Notes: generated by a model from the letters alone, not told the origin. Shown: positions 11,936 to 23,023, numbered from the stretch's first letter. The stretch is DNA of 64,000 nt from Euryodendron excelsum (GCA_033060915.1 CM065378.1:53406001-53470000); one strand, 5' to 3'. Made by a program: numbers and translations.

Positions 11936-12356
11936 GCTTTACCATCTTGGGGACTTAGATTCTCTCCCAGTCGACAGGTTTGAAGGGACTTATCATTCTA
12001 AGAGATTTTCTAGATAAACATGCCGGACTAGATGAACTTATTATCTGAAGGATCAACTTTCTTGAAAGACGTGCCAGATTAAGTTTGACTGGTCTCGATT
12101 GGAATTGGAATTGAAATTGAGGTTGAAATAGGGATTTACCATCTTTGAGAAGGCGTGCCAACTAAAATTGGATCCAGTAATACTCTAAGGGTATTTTGGT
12201 CATTTTACTTCTAATGGGCCTAGTAGGCCCGCGAAGTGGTTGATTGACTGGATTGAGTCTAAAAAGCTAGTTTGAACTTGAATGTGCCTGTGTTGGTTTG
12301 AATATGAGTCCGATCGGACCGGAGATTGCCAAGCGGGCAAAAATGGGATGCTTACA
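11936..12356 (-). repeat. giant LTR, proximal part (outer element)
   Basis: This is the remaining 5' end of the split LTR. It aligns in order with 22429-22919 of the other minus-strand LTR: a CCATCT(T/A)GGGGACTT block just after the junction, then GCCGGACTAGAT and the terminal GCAAAAATGGGATGCTTACA. Joining it to 6877 restores a continuous LTR once the 5053-bp insert and one GAACC copy are removed. Confidence 0.8.
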
Positions 12357-13722
12357 CTTTATACTGCCTACTAGTCTCACAGAATGAAGTAAATACTGGG
12401 ATACACTTCATCCAACAGCATTCATAACTAATCTCCTCCAAGGCTCTGATCAATGCACCACATTCATAATTCTATTTGTAATTAATCATGTCCCTCGTCC
12501 TCTCAATATAAAGGGCAACAAAAAAAAATTTCTCAATTCATAAAAGCATCTAGCTCGTTTCACGCCAACCAATATAAGCAGATTGGTATGAAGTAACAAG
12601 TACTTTAGTCTATCCAAATTATCTAGTACAAAAACACAGTTTTTATACAAACGGAGTAGCCATTTCTTTACTAAATTATGATAGTTCTTATGTAATATTT
12701 TAATAAAAGATATAACATTATGTATTCTAATATCATAATAATACATGTGACAACTAACTATTAGTTCAAATTATAATATGAGAATTTGACCATTTAAGGT
12801 TGTGGATTTAACAAAAGATTGGCTCCTAATTTGCCAGGTCGAGAAATAGAGTGCAGTCTGTCCGCCTGATTTTAAGGATGTGTAACTGTCATTTTTTTCA
12901 ACGAGAGAAATGATTGTTGTGAAGGATACAATGTCTAAAGAGACATCTAAGCAGAGATAAGGGTTGGAGGGACCATTTGTAAGGAGGTCGATTTGTCTAC
13001 TCTCATTAGCTATCTTTCGACAAGGGAATGGCTCACTAAATTTTTCCTCATGGGTAAAAATGAAATGATCGATGCTCATTAGATTTATGCCAATGAAGTA
13101 TGGATAGAAACTACTTAGAAGTACCAGAACTGCCAAAAAGATTGTTGATATCTCTTAAACTTCATGAATCACTAGCACAAGAGTTAAATAGCATATGCCT
13201 CGTGCAGCTAGTTTCATAGCTAGTTTCATTTTACTACTTACAATTGTTACATTCACAGTGAAAAAGCGTTAAAAGGATCTTAAGTTATATGATATGTGAT
13301 GGAATCAACTATTTGACAATGAGAATCATCTACATATATGTTTGTCTTTTTCTTGATTTAATTTTGCAACAATTATATTTTATCTCTTATAGTTTGAGTG
13401 AAAATCGTATAACTTTCCTGTTATTCAAAATGAACACATAACTCCCGATGATAGAACTTAAAAAAATTAAGGACCATTGTGTTACAGGGACATTTTTGTC
13501 ATTTTATCTCTCTAAAATTGAACATTAAAAAATAGTTTTTTTCCTTTTATATAAAAGGTTGACCTCTATAGGAGTATTTTGCCATTTTACTTTATCTATC
13601 ATGAACCTATTTATTTTGCAGATAAATCCAAAAGTGAAGAAAACCCGTATAAATAATCAAGACAAGAGTGGCTACTAATATAAAATGAATGGACCACATA
13701 GAGAATTGTTTCTTCATACTGA
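12357..13722. other. 1.4 kb between two retrotransposons, no recognised gene
   Basis: AT-rich sequence between the outer gypsy LTR and the Athila-like element. A 121-codon minus-strand open frame (13136-12771) is present. It has no match I recognise, no clear splice neighbours and unremarkable codon content, so it is not called. This is probably old intergenic DNA or a decayed repeat. Confidence 0.5.
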
Positions 13723-13727
13723 ACCGA
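13723..13727. repeat. target-site duplication ACCGA, left copy
   Basis: ACCGA lies directly before the first TG of the Athila-like element and matches 23019-23023. Confidence 0.75.
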
Positions 13728-14786
13728 TGATTGTACTCTAAAAGTGCAATCTACATGTCTTAATTAGCTAATTGTTAGTTTTTTATTATGTTTAATTGTG
13801 TTATTTTAATCATAATTCGTCACTAACTTAGTTTGGTGTTAATTTTCAGGATTCCTAGCTTAAAAGGGATTAATTGATGCTAAAACATAATAGGCATTCG
13901 AAGTGCGTTAGAAGACCGTTCGAAGGGTCAATTAGGCGTTTGAATGGTGGGCCAGGCCGTTCGAACAGTGCGGCGGGGTTTTCTATTATTTCTGCTGCTT
14001 ATATAAGCTGGGATTGTTGTTATTATTGAAGAGGCTAATATTCTAGGGTTTTAGGAGTAATTTTATGAGTAAATTAAAGTAGTTTATTCATAATTTTCAT
14101 TCACTTTTCAATTCCTGTAATCAGATTACTCAGTCTTTTCAATACATTTTTAATACAACTTTGCATATCTATGATTATGATGAGTAGCTAGATTTCATCT
14201 TGGAATCAATTGTGAAGATTAATTGAAGATCTTGGATGAACGAAGGAGGTATGTTCTTGGTTTTAAAGTTAAATCTTCTAGTTTCTTCGTCCTAGAAACT
14301 TTCGAAAACCTGGACGTTTGATTATGTTCGGTAACATTTATGCGTAAATCTATATTCTGTGTATGCGCTGCACGAATCGATGGTTCTCGTCCTTAATTCT
14401 AACAACCCAATTTATTCTAGAAGTGGAAGTTTTGAAGAATACTTGTTTTTATCGCTAAATTTTCTGAATCCGAGACTCGCGACGTAGTCGAAAAATTTGA
14501 GTTATTAAATTATCTCCTTCAGAATTCCAAGAGACGCAATTGGTTGGAACGATTGATTCCGGGACTTTTATTTTTTAGTTTAAATTAGATAAAAAAATTA
14601 TTTTCTCAACCTAAAATCAGATTTTTATTTATTGGAGTATTTTTTCTAAGATTTTTGATCCACGGTAAGTTTTCCTATTTACGTAAACCATCTTCCCCGT
14701 GGGATCGACCTCGTACTTATGAGAAATTATTACTACATCGCGGCCGTGCACTTGCAGTTAAGTATCACCCTTTTAGGGAGCAATCA
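13728..14786 (+). repeat. 5' LTR of the Athila-like element (1059 bp)
   Basis: The ends are TGATTGTACTC and GGGAGCAATCA. A TATA box (TTATATAAG) lies at 13999-14007, after a segment with repeated TTCGAA-like motifs (CGTTCGAAGGG, CCGTTCGAACAG). The last 98 bases (from CATCTTCCCCGTGGGATCG) recur at 22921-23018, and the first 127 bases recur at 18057-18183. Confidence 0.85.
13999..14007 (+). promoter_or_regulatory. LTR TATA box
   Basis: TTATATAAG about 270 bases into the 5' LTR. It is the only TATA-like motif of this strength in that LTR and probably marks the U3/R boundary. Confidence 0.6.
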
Positions 14787-14792
14787 AGTTTT

Positions 14793-14810
14793 TGGCTCTG
14801 TTGCTGGAGA
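14793..14810 (+). other. primer-binding site, Athila type, decayed
   Basis: TGGCTCTGTTGCTGGAGA begins 6 bases after the LTR end, preceded by AGTTTT. It resembles the Athila/TAT PBS remembered as TGGCGCCGTTGCCGGGGA, with most changes being C-to-T or G-to-A, as expected from decay of methylated DNA. Confidence 0.65.
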
Positions 14811-15023
14811 AGCTGCGTTTCACATTGGTGGACGAGCCTTGGAGATTCTATTTTGGAGGAAGCACTTCACCATCATTCTACAAACACGAGGGAACTCAAT
14901 AGCTCGTTTGGGTAACTTTGTTCCATCTTTTATTTTTGAGCATTTATTTTTGTTTTTCTTTTGGTTACATTGGGTTTGTGCATCATTGTTGTGGGATTGG
15001 GATGATAAGTTATTTTCATATAC

Positions 15024-16079
15024 TTGTTGGTTGGTCTTGCATACATTTTATTCATAGATTATCCTTGGAATTTTATTGCTACAAGTCCTAATTTATACAC
15101 GGCACAACCACAAGACTATTATCCACCTCCAAATTATTCGGAATGGAGCTCCCAAGCATCACCATATGCTTCTTATGAACAACCACCACAACAACCGTAC
15201 TATCATGTACCACCTTTGTCTTCACCATATGCTTATGATTCATATACACCTTCTACTTCAACTTACACATTTTACGAGACATATCTTTCATTATCTTATT
15301 AACCTTTGGTAGAGAATCAAGAGAACATACAATCATTTTATATGCCATATCACATGGGTATGTTCTTGGGGTTCAGGGATACTAATACAAAGGTACAAGC
15401 TGACACTCTTGCACAAATGCGTCGGGAATTAGATGACATAACTCAACGATTGGCCCTGTTAACACATGAGCCAATGGATCACGAGGAGGAAGAGCTTTCG
15501 GCTGAACCTCAAGATAATCCTATATATGAGATGTTCCCAAGTCTATATATGAGTAGTCATGACTAAGGTCTCTCCATTATCTCCCTTAAGACTAAGCATG
15601 AAAAAGAGAACATCTACGTTCCCGCGGTGTTTGATCTGAAAGAAAACATTCTTAGGGTGGATGATGATGAGGATGAGGTTAAAGAAGAGGTACTTATTTT
15701 TTCTAAGGTGTTTGAACTGAGGGAAGTGATACCTAAAGAAGAGGTGAATGAGGAAATAACAATGGAAAGTGAGGGAGAGGAACCCAAGAGAGAGGAGGCC
15801 AAGATTAAGGACTCCCAACAAGAAATGGTGACCGAGGAAGGAGTAATGGAGAGTGAGATATCCCACACTTCTATTCAACATGAATTGAGCCTTAACATCC
15901 CTATCATGCAAGATTCTATTTTTATTCTTTATCCTTTACAAATTTGTATAAGTGTTTTGTATGATTTTGGGTTCAATATTATTCGTACTTTTGCATGCTT
16001 ATTAATGTTGAACTCATTACTCATGGTAAATGGTAAGTGGCTCCATGCAAGCAAACACCCTCGAAGTGGTGTTGGATAG
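15024..16079 (+). pseudogene. broken ORF of the pol-less element, Pro/Tyr/Gln-rich then acidic
   Basis: One frame runs from 15024 to 16079 (352 codons) and is broken only by TAA at 15300 and 15564. The first part is rich in Pro, Tyr, Gln and Ser (for example QPQDYYPPPNYSEW). A short coiled-coil-like stretch follows (ADTLAQMRRELDDITQRLAL). The rest is very acidic (VDDDEDEVKEEV, then Glu/Lys repeats), and a hydrophobic end follows. The frame survives over about 1 kb apart from two stops, which suggests it once coded. I do not recognise a domain. The Pro/Tyr/Gln part loosely recalls the C-terminal part of Athila Gag, which would fit a gag-only non-autonomous element. Confidence in function is low. 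Confidence 0.55.
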
Positions 16080-16238
16080 TCTTCTCTTGTGTATTTTGGT
16101 AGTGTAGGAGTAGGTAGGTAGTTTTTGCTTTATTTTGTTTTGTTTTTAGAGTTCTTCCCTAGTTGGGAGGAGGGTGTTGTCCCACCGGATTTTTTTCATC
16201 CCTTTTTTCATGCATTCATGTTTTTGTTTCTCTTTGCT

Positions 16239-16262
16239 TGATGCATTGAGGACATTGCATCA
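16239..16262 (+). other. imperfect stem-loop in the element's 3' internal region
   Basis: TGATGCATTG and CATTGCATCA form nine pairs out of ten around GAGGA. The motif GCATTGAGGACAxTGCAT followed by a G-rich stretch (TTGGGGGGTGAGG at about 16270) is, from memory, a recurrent mark of Athila-type elements. Its role is unknown. Confidence 0.5.
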
Positions 16263-16479
16263 TTCTAGTTGGGGGGTGAGGAAGACTACTACTAGTCTTT
16301 TTGTTTTGTTTTGTTCTTTTTGTTTATTTTATTTTGTTCTTTTTATTTATATGAAAATTAAAAATTTAAACAAATTCATAAAAAAAAAAATTAAAAACAG
16401 TTCTATTCTATTAAACCTTGTTATGTTTTATTGAGTAAGTTTCAGGTTAAAATTCATGATTGATCCACCTTTTGGACAC

Positions 16480-18042
16480 TTGGAAGTCTTCGGTAAAGGT
16501 TTGATGTATCATATGGTTCGGTACTTTGGTTTGTATTTCTCACACTTTTTCATATACTCTTTATGTTTATTGTTACGATTGGAAGTGTTGGGATTTATCT
16601 TGAGGAACAATATCGGTATTCATGTCAATGCGCTTATGATGTCGAGGATACTTTGAGTCGTGCATTGGACTAAACTCGAGTGGATGATTGATTCATCTTA
16701 GATGTTGTGATACATTGCAAGTTTTTGTCATAAAACCATTATAAGAGAGAGTTTACATTGTTATGCACTAGTATGTTATCTGATCTTTCTATGTTTCTCT
16801 CTCATGCATGCATGTCCTTATAAGGTGGAGATTTTATGCCTTGTGAGCTTTAGAGCCTATTCATCACCTTTTAAGAGTGACTTACAATTATTCAAGGTTA
16901 AGTTATTGATCTTCATTCCTTGAATAGCCTCATTATGCTTGATTTTGGTTTACATGTTGAGTATTAGTTGGATTTATTGACATCTTATACACTCTTGAAG
17001 TTTTGATTTGGTGTGGTTTTCGGATTATAAAAGTAAAGGTCATTTCATTCCATTGAGTCATTCATGTCTATATTTCTTTCTCGATATTCGTACACACATG
17101 AGTTTAAAAGTTTATCAATGCTAAATTCCGGAGTTGGTGCATTGCTTCTATATTTGTGAAGTTGAAAGTGTATGGACTTGAAAAGTAAAGAAAAAAAAAG
17201 AAAAGAAAGGGATGAAAAGGAGTTGAAAAAGAAAATTTCAAATGAAAAGGAAGTGAAGGAAGATGAAAAAAAAAAAAAAAAAAAGAAGTTCAAAAGTTAT
17301 TCAAAAGTTGAAAGTTTGAAAGTGAATGTTCAATGATCATCATGTGTAATGCGCATGTATATGTTGAAATCTATTACCGCTTTCTATCCTCTTACATGAC
17401 TCTTCTTTCACATGGCCTTACAATATCCGAAATTACAAGAATCTTTAATTCAATTGTGTATAGGTCATCAATGTCAATTCTCTAATTGTGCTTAAACAGT
17501 AAATATTATTTCATGAAGCTATGCCAAGTTGATACACTTACAATTTATCAGTTTTTTTATTCGGAATTGCTCTACTTGTTTGTCTAATATATTTACTCTT
17601 GAAATGAGCTTTCTATTGAGAGACTTTGTGTGTTCATGTTCAAAGTTGAGTGTATGTCTTGTAAGACTTGGATCAAAACATAAAGGACATTATTGCATGA
17701 GTTTGAGACATTAGAGTTATATGTCATTGATAGTACACTTCAATGTATTCTATTTCTTCGATATTTTATGCCTTTACCTTGCGATGACTCATGACCTGGG
17801 TGGATTGAGACTTGACTTAAATGAGGTTAATACATGTTTCATGTTCTTTGATATCGTATTGACATTACATGGATAGATGTTTATGGGTATTCATCACTGT
17901 AAGCCCTCACGAGACATCACTCGTCCACTAGAGATAACCTAGGGGTTTAAAGGCTTGGTGCATATGCTAGATATACTCGTGACTCCCACGAAAGTAGAGA
18001 TATGTTCTTAGTGTTAGTATTTTGCTAGGGACTAGCAAAAGC
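16480..18042 (+). other. 3' internal region of the Athila-like element, no coding signal
   Basis: T-rich, then an A/G-rich run (17160-17300, with a 19-A stretch). Open frames here are short and low-complexity. No integrase, reverse transcriptase or envelope motif was found in either strand. Confidence 0.5.
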
Positions 18043-18056
18043 TTAGTTAGGGGGTG
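18043..18056 (+). other. polypurine tract before the 3' LTR
   Basis: TTAGTTAGGGGGTG abuts the 3' LTR start at 18057. It is in the right place to prime plus-strand DNA synthesis, though only the last half is strictly purine-rich. Confidence 0.55.
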
Positions 18057-18183
18057 TGATTGTACTCTAAAAGTGCAATCTACATGTCTTAATTAGCTAA
18101 TTGTTAGTTTTATATTATGTTTAATTGTGTTATTTTAATCCTAATTCGTCACTAACTTAGTTTGGTGTTAATTTTCAAGATTC
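18057..18183 (+). repeat. 3' LTR of the Athila-like element, left fragment
   Basis: 127 bases that match 13728-13854 with about four differences (about 97%). The match stops at GATTC, where the minus-strand giant LTR begins. About 830 bases of LTR found in the 5' copy are missing here. Confidence 0.82.
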
Positions 18184-19199
18184 TTCGCGCCCAGATTTTT
18201 CGCACTCGAGGAATACACACACAAGCAGGAAAAACACTGTACTCTCTCATTAGAACTCATCCTCCTAAAAGAATAAATGTGACTAGGTTTGAATTGAAAA
18301 TAGACTTGAATAAAGGGCCTTTGGAAAACATTTGAAGTCGCCACCTAACTTGATTAAGGTGAGTTAGGTCACCTAAAAATTAAGCACAATCCAAGGATCA
18401 CACTTAGGGTTTTTGAAAACGATTTTGAAAATATTTCCTCAAGATAGGGTTTTTAGGAAAACAGGTTGTTTGGCAACCTTTAGAAAATAATTAAGCCTTT
18501 TTTTAAAATAAGCTCTATTTTGGTATTTGAAAACAGTGATTCTAGGTTCGGAGGTTGGTTACGTGTAGGGAAGACGCACTAAGCCATCACCCTACCCCGC
18601 TCTTACGGTACCTACATGTCTATTTACCCTAGATTTACATATGAGAGTCTTCAACTAACAAATGTCCAATCCTATTCACTTTAGAAAAAGAATGTTTAAA
18701 AGACATGATGCATGATATGCAAATGCAAGAAAAGAAAGTTGGAAAATAGATTTGGAAAGAAATTAATTTGATTTAAAAGAGATTTGAAAAGAATTAGGAA
18801 ATTGGAAAGTTTTAGAAATTGGAAATAGAAATTTGGAAATAGAAATTTGAAATTGGAAGTTTGAAATAGATCATGGAATTAGAAACTTGAAGAAGATTGT
18901 AAAATTGGAGATTTGAAAGTAGTTGTAAAAATAGAAATTTGAAAAATGTTTTGACTGCACCCATGAAGGTTGTCTACGTATCCTTTTGAAGGAATCAGGT
19001 CAGTCGTAGGTCGTACAAGAGTCCGATAGAAAATAAAAGGTTTGATTGGAAAGATAAATTGAATTGGAATTTGGATTTGATTTGAATTTAGAATAGAAGA
19101 TTGGAATTTGAAATGGAAGAATAGAGACCCTAGGCCTAGGAAGGTAGGATTTAAAAAGGACTTGAGATTAAGAAAGACTTGGCTCGAATGTTGGACTTG

Positions 19200-19740
19200 G
19201 AAGATCTAAGAAAGATTGGATTTAGGAAGGGTTCGAATTAGGAAATGTTGATTTAGGAAAGTTTCAAAATAGGAAAGTGTCATTTTTGAAAAGTTTCGTT
19301 TTAGGAAAGTTTCAATTTAGGAATGTATTGGATTAAGAAAGTTTCATTTTAGGAAAGTTTTCGAATTAGAAAAGTTTTGAAATTAGGAAAGGTTTCGTTT
19401 TAAGAAAGTATTGAAATTGGAAAGTTTTGAATTTAGAATGTTTTGAAATAGGGAGAAAGTTTTAGATTTGGAAAGATTTGAAGTTTGGGAAAGTTTAGAA
19501 TTTTAGAAAGATTCAAAGTTTGAGTTTTGGAAATTCTTGAAATTAGGAAAGGTTTTGAGTTTAAGAATGGTTTGAAAACTAAGATTTGGAAAGTTAAGAT
19601 TTGGAAATGGATGGAATTAAGAAAGGTTTAAAAGCTTAACGTTTAAGGAAAGATTTAAAAGTTTAAGTTTAGGAAACTTAAGATTTGGGAAAGTACTAAA
19701 TTAGGAAGGAATGAATTAGGAAAGGTTTAGACTAGGAAGG
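19200..19740. repeat. degenerate TTAGGAAAGTTT repeat field
   Basis: Dozens of units of about 18-22 bases related to TTAGGAAAGTTTTGAA, strongly A/G/T-biased with few C. The same field is found at 4020-4290 in the outer LTR. It does not code. Confidence 0.7.
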
Positions 19741-21289
19741 ATTGAGATTCCTATTTCATAAAACAAGGGATTGGATTTTGTTTCTAAAAAGAAATGTTTT
19801 GATTTTGTTTCCAAAAACCGAGGATTGGATCTAGTTTCCTAAAAGAAAGATTGGATTTGGCTTCCTAAAGGAAAGATTAGACTTGGCGTGAATTTGGAAA
19901 AATGGAGTTTTAGAAATCCTAGTTTTGAAAAGACTATAGTTTTGACGTAGAAAAAGGGTTTTGAAAATATATATAGTTTTGATGTAGAAAACAAGAGGTT
20001 TTGGAAACCTAAGTTTTTATGCCAAAGTAAGGGATTGGAAATCATGTTTTTGAGAAGGAAAATTAGGGTTTCCTAAACATAGGTTCTAGGATTTAACTTA
20101 GACACCAAGAAAAGGAATTTTTAGAAAGTGAGTTTTTTAAAAAGGGAGATTTTAGGAAGAAATCCTGGAGAGGAGTTTTTGGAAAGCTATTTTTAGGAAA
20201 GCGTTTAGGGAGTGTTTTTAGAAAGGAATTTTAAAGAGAGCTTTTTGGAAAGGAATTTGAAAAGAAGTTTTGAAAAGTAGATTTTTGGAGGGAGTTTTTG
20301 AAAACAATTTTGGAAAGAAGATTAGAGAGAATTTTTAGAAAGTATGTTGAAAGAGAGGTTTTGGAAAGAGAGATTTGAAGAGGGAGTTTTTAGAAAGTAT
20401 ATAAAATATCTCACTTTCCTAAAGCGATTCTAACCATAAGAAAATTAAAACCACTTTAAGATAGTGGTTTTGAAAACAACAATGCTTTGAAAATATGGAC
20501 CATATTGGTCACTTTAAATGTAACACTTCCCTAAAGCAACTCTAACCATGAAAAGGCTAGAATCACCTTAGGATTGTGATTTTGAAAACAAGGTTTGAAA
20601 AAGAAGATTTTGATGCAAGCTTTTGAAAACGAGTTTGAAAACGAATTTTGGAAAAATGCAAGATCATGATATGCACAATGCAAAGAGCGTCGTGAACATA
20701 CAAGGTTAAAGGTTTCACCACATAATCAAGGGGGCCGAACCCACGTGGTCTCCAGTTAGACTAAAAGAAAGCCCCGGACACGGTGGCTCTCCAATAGCCT
20801 AATCCTACACATGGACCGGGAATTCCCTTCTTTCAAGCATGCAAGAAGGGGGGGAAGAAAATGGGGGATTAAAATAGAAGAAAACCCAAGTGGGTTCAAA
20901 GGGAGAAAAGAGGGGGGAAGATGTGTAAATGTAAATAAGAAGCCTACCTTGTGTCTTCTTTATTTTATTTAGCTTTGCACACTTTGCTTTGCTTGTCTTG
21001 CTTTGGTCTTCACTTCAGTCTTTAAGAGTTTGTCTTCAATCTTCAAAGCTTCAGATTGCAGCACTTCAAGTCTTCAAATGAGGCTTTGGAGGCTAGTGTA
21101 TGAGTGTATAGAAGTGTATGTGAGTGTATAGGAGGCTAAGGTTTGTGTATGGAGGCTATGGTTTGGAAAACCTAAGGAGACTAGGGTTTAGAAAGGCTAC
21201 GAGCTCTGTATATCGAAAAATAGGATTTTTAGACTGAGTTTGCTGATCTCTTTCACGCTGGAGGAGACTCTGTATTTATAAAGAACAGA

Positions 21290-21400
21290 ATCACCTGGCG
21301 CCTGTTATAGTGGTGCTAGGGCAAATTTCCTCTTGATGGCGCCAGGCCATTTGTTGGCTTGGCGCCACTACTAGTGGCACCAGCAACTTAGGAAAGTTCA
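21290..21400. promoter_or_regulatory. GGCGCC palindrome cluster near the LTR TATA box
   Basis: TGGCGCC motifs occur at about 21297, 21338 (TGGCGCCAGGCCA) and 21360 (TTGGCGCCACTACTAGTGGCACC), close to the minus-strand TATA at 21274-21280. They occupy the same relative place as the different palindromes of the plus-strand LTR at 7874-8666. A transcription-factor role is an inference. Confidence 0.4.
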
Positions 21401-22920
21401 TTAAGTCGGCAATCAACGTATCTTGAGAAGATTTGAGCGCCTGTACTAGTGACTACCATGCAATGTTTAGCCTAGCTTCACTAGGAGTGACTCCGGAAGG
21501 TCCGGGAAGCATTTGAGGGACCGGGAATAGCCTAGAAGGCCGGAAAAGGGTAGGAACCCTTAGAATAGAGTCTCGGAGGTATTTGACTTGAAAAAGGATG
21601 ACAAAATGTGTTGGAAGGGTTGACCGGGCCATTAGGGGCAAAACAGTCAACCAGGCCGAAAAGCTGTCGGGACAAACTCAGAACGTCCCGGAAGAAGACT
21701 CAAGACTTGGAAACATTATTTAGAATGTTCCCAAAGGCTACCGGTTTGATACCCAGAGCTGGTATGGTCGGAAAAGGCGACCGGCCCACTAAGGGCAAAA
21801 CGATTATTTTGCATCGGGTTTACCGGAACTGACTCAAAATGATCTGAAAAGATAAAGGAAGGTCGAGAATACTATAAAAAGCATTCTTGGGAGGTTACTG
21901 GTTTGATACCCAGAGCCGGTGTGGTCCCCAGGGCGTTCGGATGCATAGGGGCAAAATAGTCATATTGACCAGAAAGTCTCGGAATTAGCCCGAAACTGAC
22001 TAGAAGACACCTAATCATGCAAGATCAATCTTGGAGGGGATGGACTTACTATTCTGAGGACTTGGTGTGTTCTCAAAAAACGTGCCTGAAAATGGCCATA
22101 GGGGCAGTTTGGTCATTTTTCACCAAAGTGGGCTAGCAGGCACCTTTGTTGACCTAGGTTTTGAATGTTTCTGCCACTCTGACGGTGATCTCGTGATACA
22201 GGGGTTTGTTGGCAGTTCCCTATATCAATCTGCTTGTGAGTATTTCTACTACTCTGACGATTGCAATGTTTACGAGTACTTCTGCTACTCTGACGGTTCG
22301 CGATCATTCCCGAGATTGCCTAATTTCGGGAAGCTGTAAAAGGGACTTAGCGCCTGAGAAGTCAACTTTCTCGAAAGGCATGCCGAAATGGACTTTTTTG
22401 CATTGGCGGGCTAGTAGGCGCCAAAGGTGGACCGTTCTACCATCTAGGGGACTTGGAGTCTCGTCCCGATCGATAAGTTTAAAGGGACTTACCGTTCCGA
22501 AGAGACTTTTTTCGAAAAACGTGCCAGATTGGATAGACTTACCATCTCGAGAAATCAGCTTTCTCGAGAGAGGGATTGGAATTGAAATTGGAAAAGAAAT
22601 TGGAAAGAGGACTTACCGTACGTGCCTATTAGAATTGGAAAGGGGACTTACCGTTTTCGGAAAGATGCCCCTAATTTGGAATTCGAAATGGGGTTTACCA
22701 TCTTCGAAAAGACACACCTGATTTGGAATTGGACCGAACAATGCCCCTAAGGGCATTTTAGTCATTTTGCCTCTATTTGGGCCTGGTGGGCCCGCAAAGC
22801 GATGTATAGACGGGATTATACTTGAAAAGTTGATTTGACTCAAAATATGTTCGCATTGACTTGAATACAATTCTGGACGGACTGTAGACCGCCGAGCGGT
22901 AAAAAATGGAATGTTTACAG

Positions 22921-23018
22921 CATCTTCCCGGTGGGATCGACCTCGTATTTACGATAAATTATTACTGCATCACAACCGTATACTTGCGGTTAGGTGTCAC
23001 CCTTTTAGGGAGCGATCA
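22921..23018 (+). repeat. 3' LTR of the Athila-like element, right fragment
   Basis: 98 bases matching 14689-14786 with about 14 differences (about 86%), mostly transitions. It ends AGCGATCA and is followed by ACCGA, the partner of 13723-13727. The lower identity than the left fragment is odd. Confidence 0.75.
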
Positions 23019-23023
23019 ACCGA
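23019..23023. repeat. target-site duplication ACCGA, right copy
   Basis: Matches 13723-13727 and closes the Athila-like insertion, despite the later rearrangement of its 3' LTR. Confidence 0.72.

Larger units (their letters stand above)
1..12356 (-). mobile_element. TAT/Ogre-like Ty3/gypsy retrotransposon, 5' half, with a nested solo LTR
   Basis: Read on the minus strand, this is the 5' part of a large LTR retrotransposon. The LTR starts at 12356 (terminal TGTAAGCATCCC) and ends at 2952. A primer-binding-like site, a leader of about 1.6 kb and a gag relic follow, and the element leaves the window at base 1. The LTR is split by a second LTR (6878-11930). Without that insert it would be about 4.35 kb, the giant size known for TAT/Ogre-type elements. 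Polarity is fixed by the LTR-PBS-gag order. The 3' LTR and pol would lie to the left of the window. The 5 bases after 12356 are CTTTA, and the matching duplication should be off the left edge. Lineage assignment rests on LTR size and PBS style and is an inference. Confidence 0.82.
18184..22919 (-). mobile_element. solo giant LTR inserted in the Athila-like 3' LTR
   Basis: It matches the outer LTR (2952-12356 without its insert) in the same orientation over its whole length. Its minus-strand start is TGTAAACATTCC at 22919. Its far end (CGCGCCCAGATTTTTCGC on plus) looks eroded, since the expected TG is lost. No PBS or gag is attached. A minus TATAAAT lies at 21274-21280. LTR-sense-upstream tandem units (about 21600-21960) share GGGGCAAAAC and GGTTTGATACCCAGAGC. 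GAAAGTTT-type degenerate repeats lie at 19200-19740. No 5-bp duplication was found at its borders, consistent with the deletion of flanking LTR sequence. Confidence 0.78.
13728..23018 (+). mobile_element. non-autonomous Athila-like LTR element with an interrupted 3' LTR
   Basis: The 5' LTR (13728-14786) begins TGATTGTACTC and ends AGCAATCA. The same start recurs at 18057 and the same end at 23018 (AGCGATCA). ACCGA flanks both outer ends (13723-13727 and 23019-23023). A degenerate Athila-type PBS follows the 5' LTR and a purine tract precedes 18057. The internal region is only 3.27 kb and has no protease, reverse transcriptase or integrase motif. It could move only with enzymes from a partner. 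A minus-strand giant LTR sits in the 3' LTR. Class assignment rests on PBS style, LTR tail style and the TTGAGGACAxTGCAT motif near the 3' end of the internal region. Confidence 0.8.

Noticed and set aside
12771..13136. 121-codon minus-strand ORF
   Set aside because: No family recognised, no splice context, and it lies between two retrotransposons. Not enough to call a gene.
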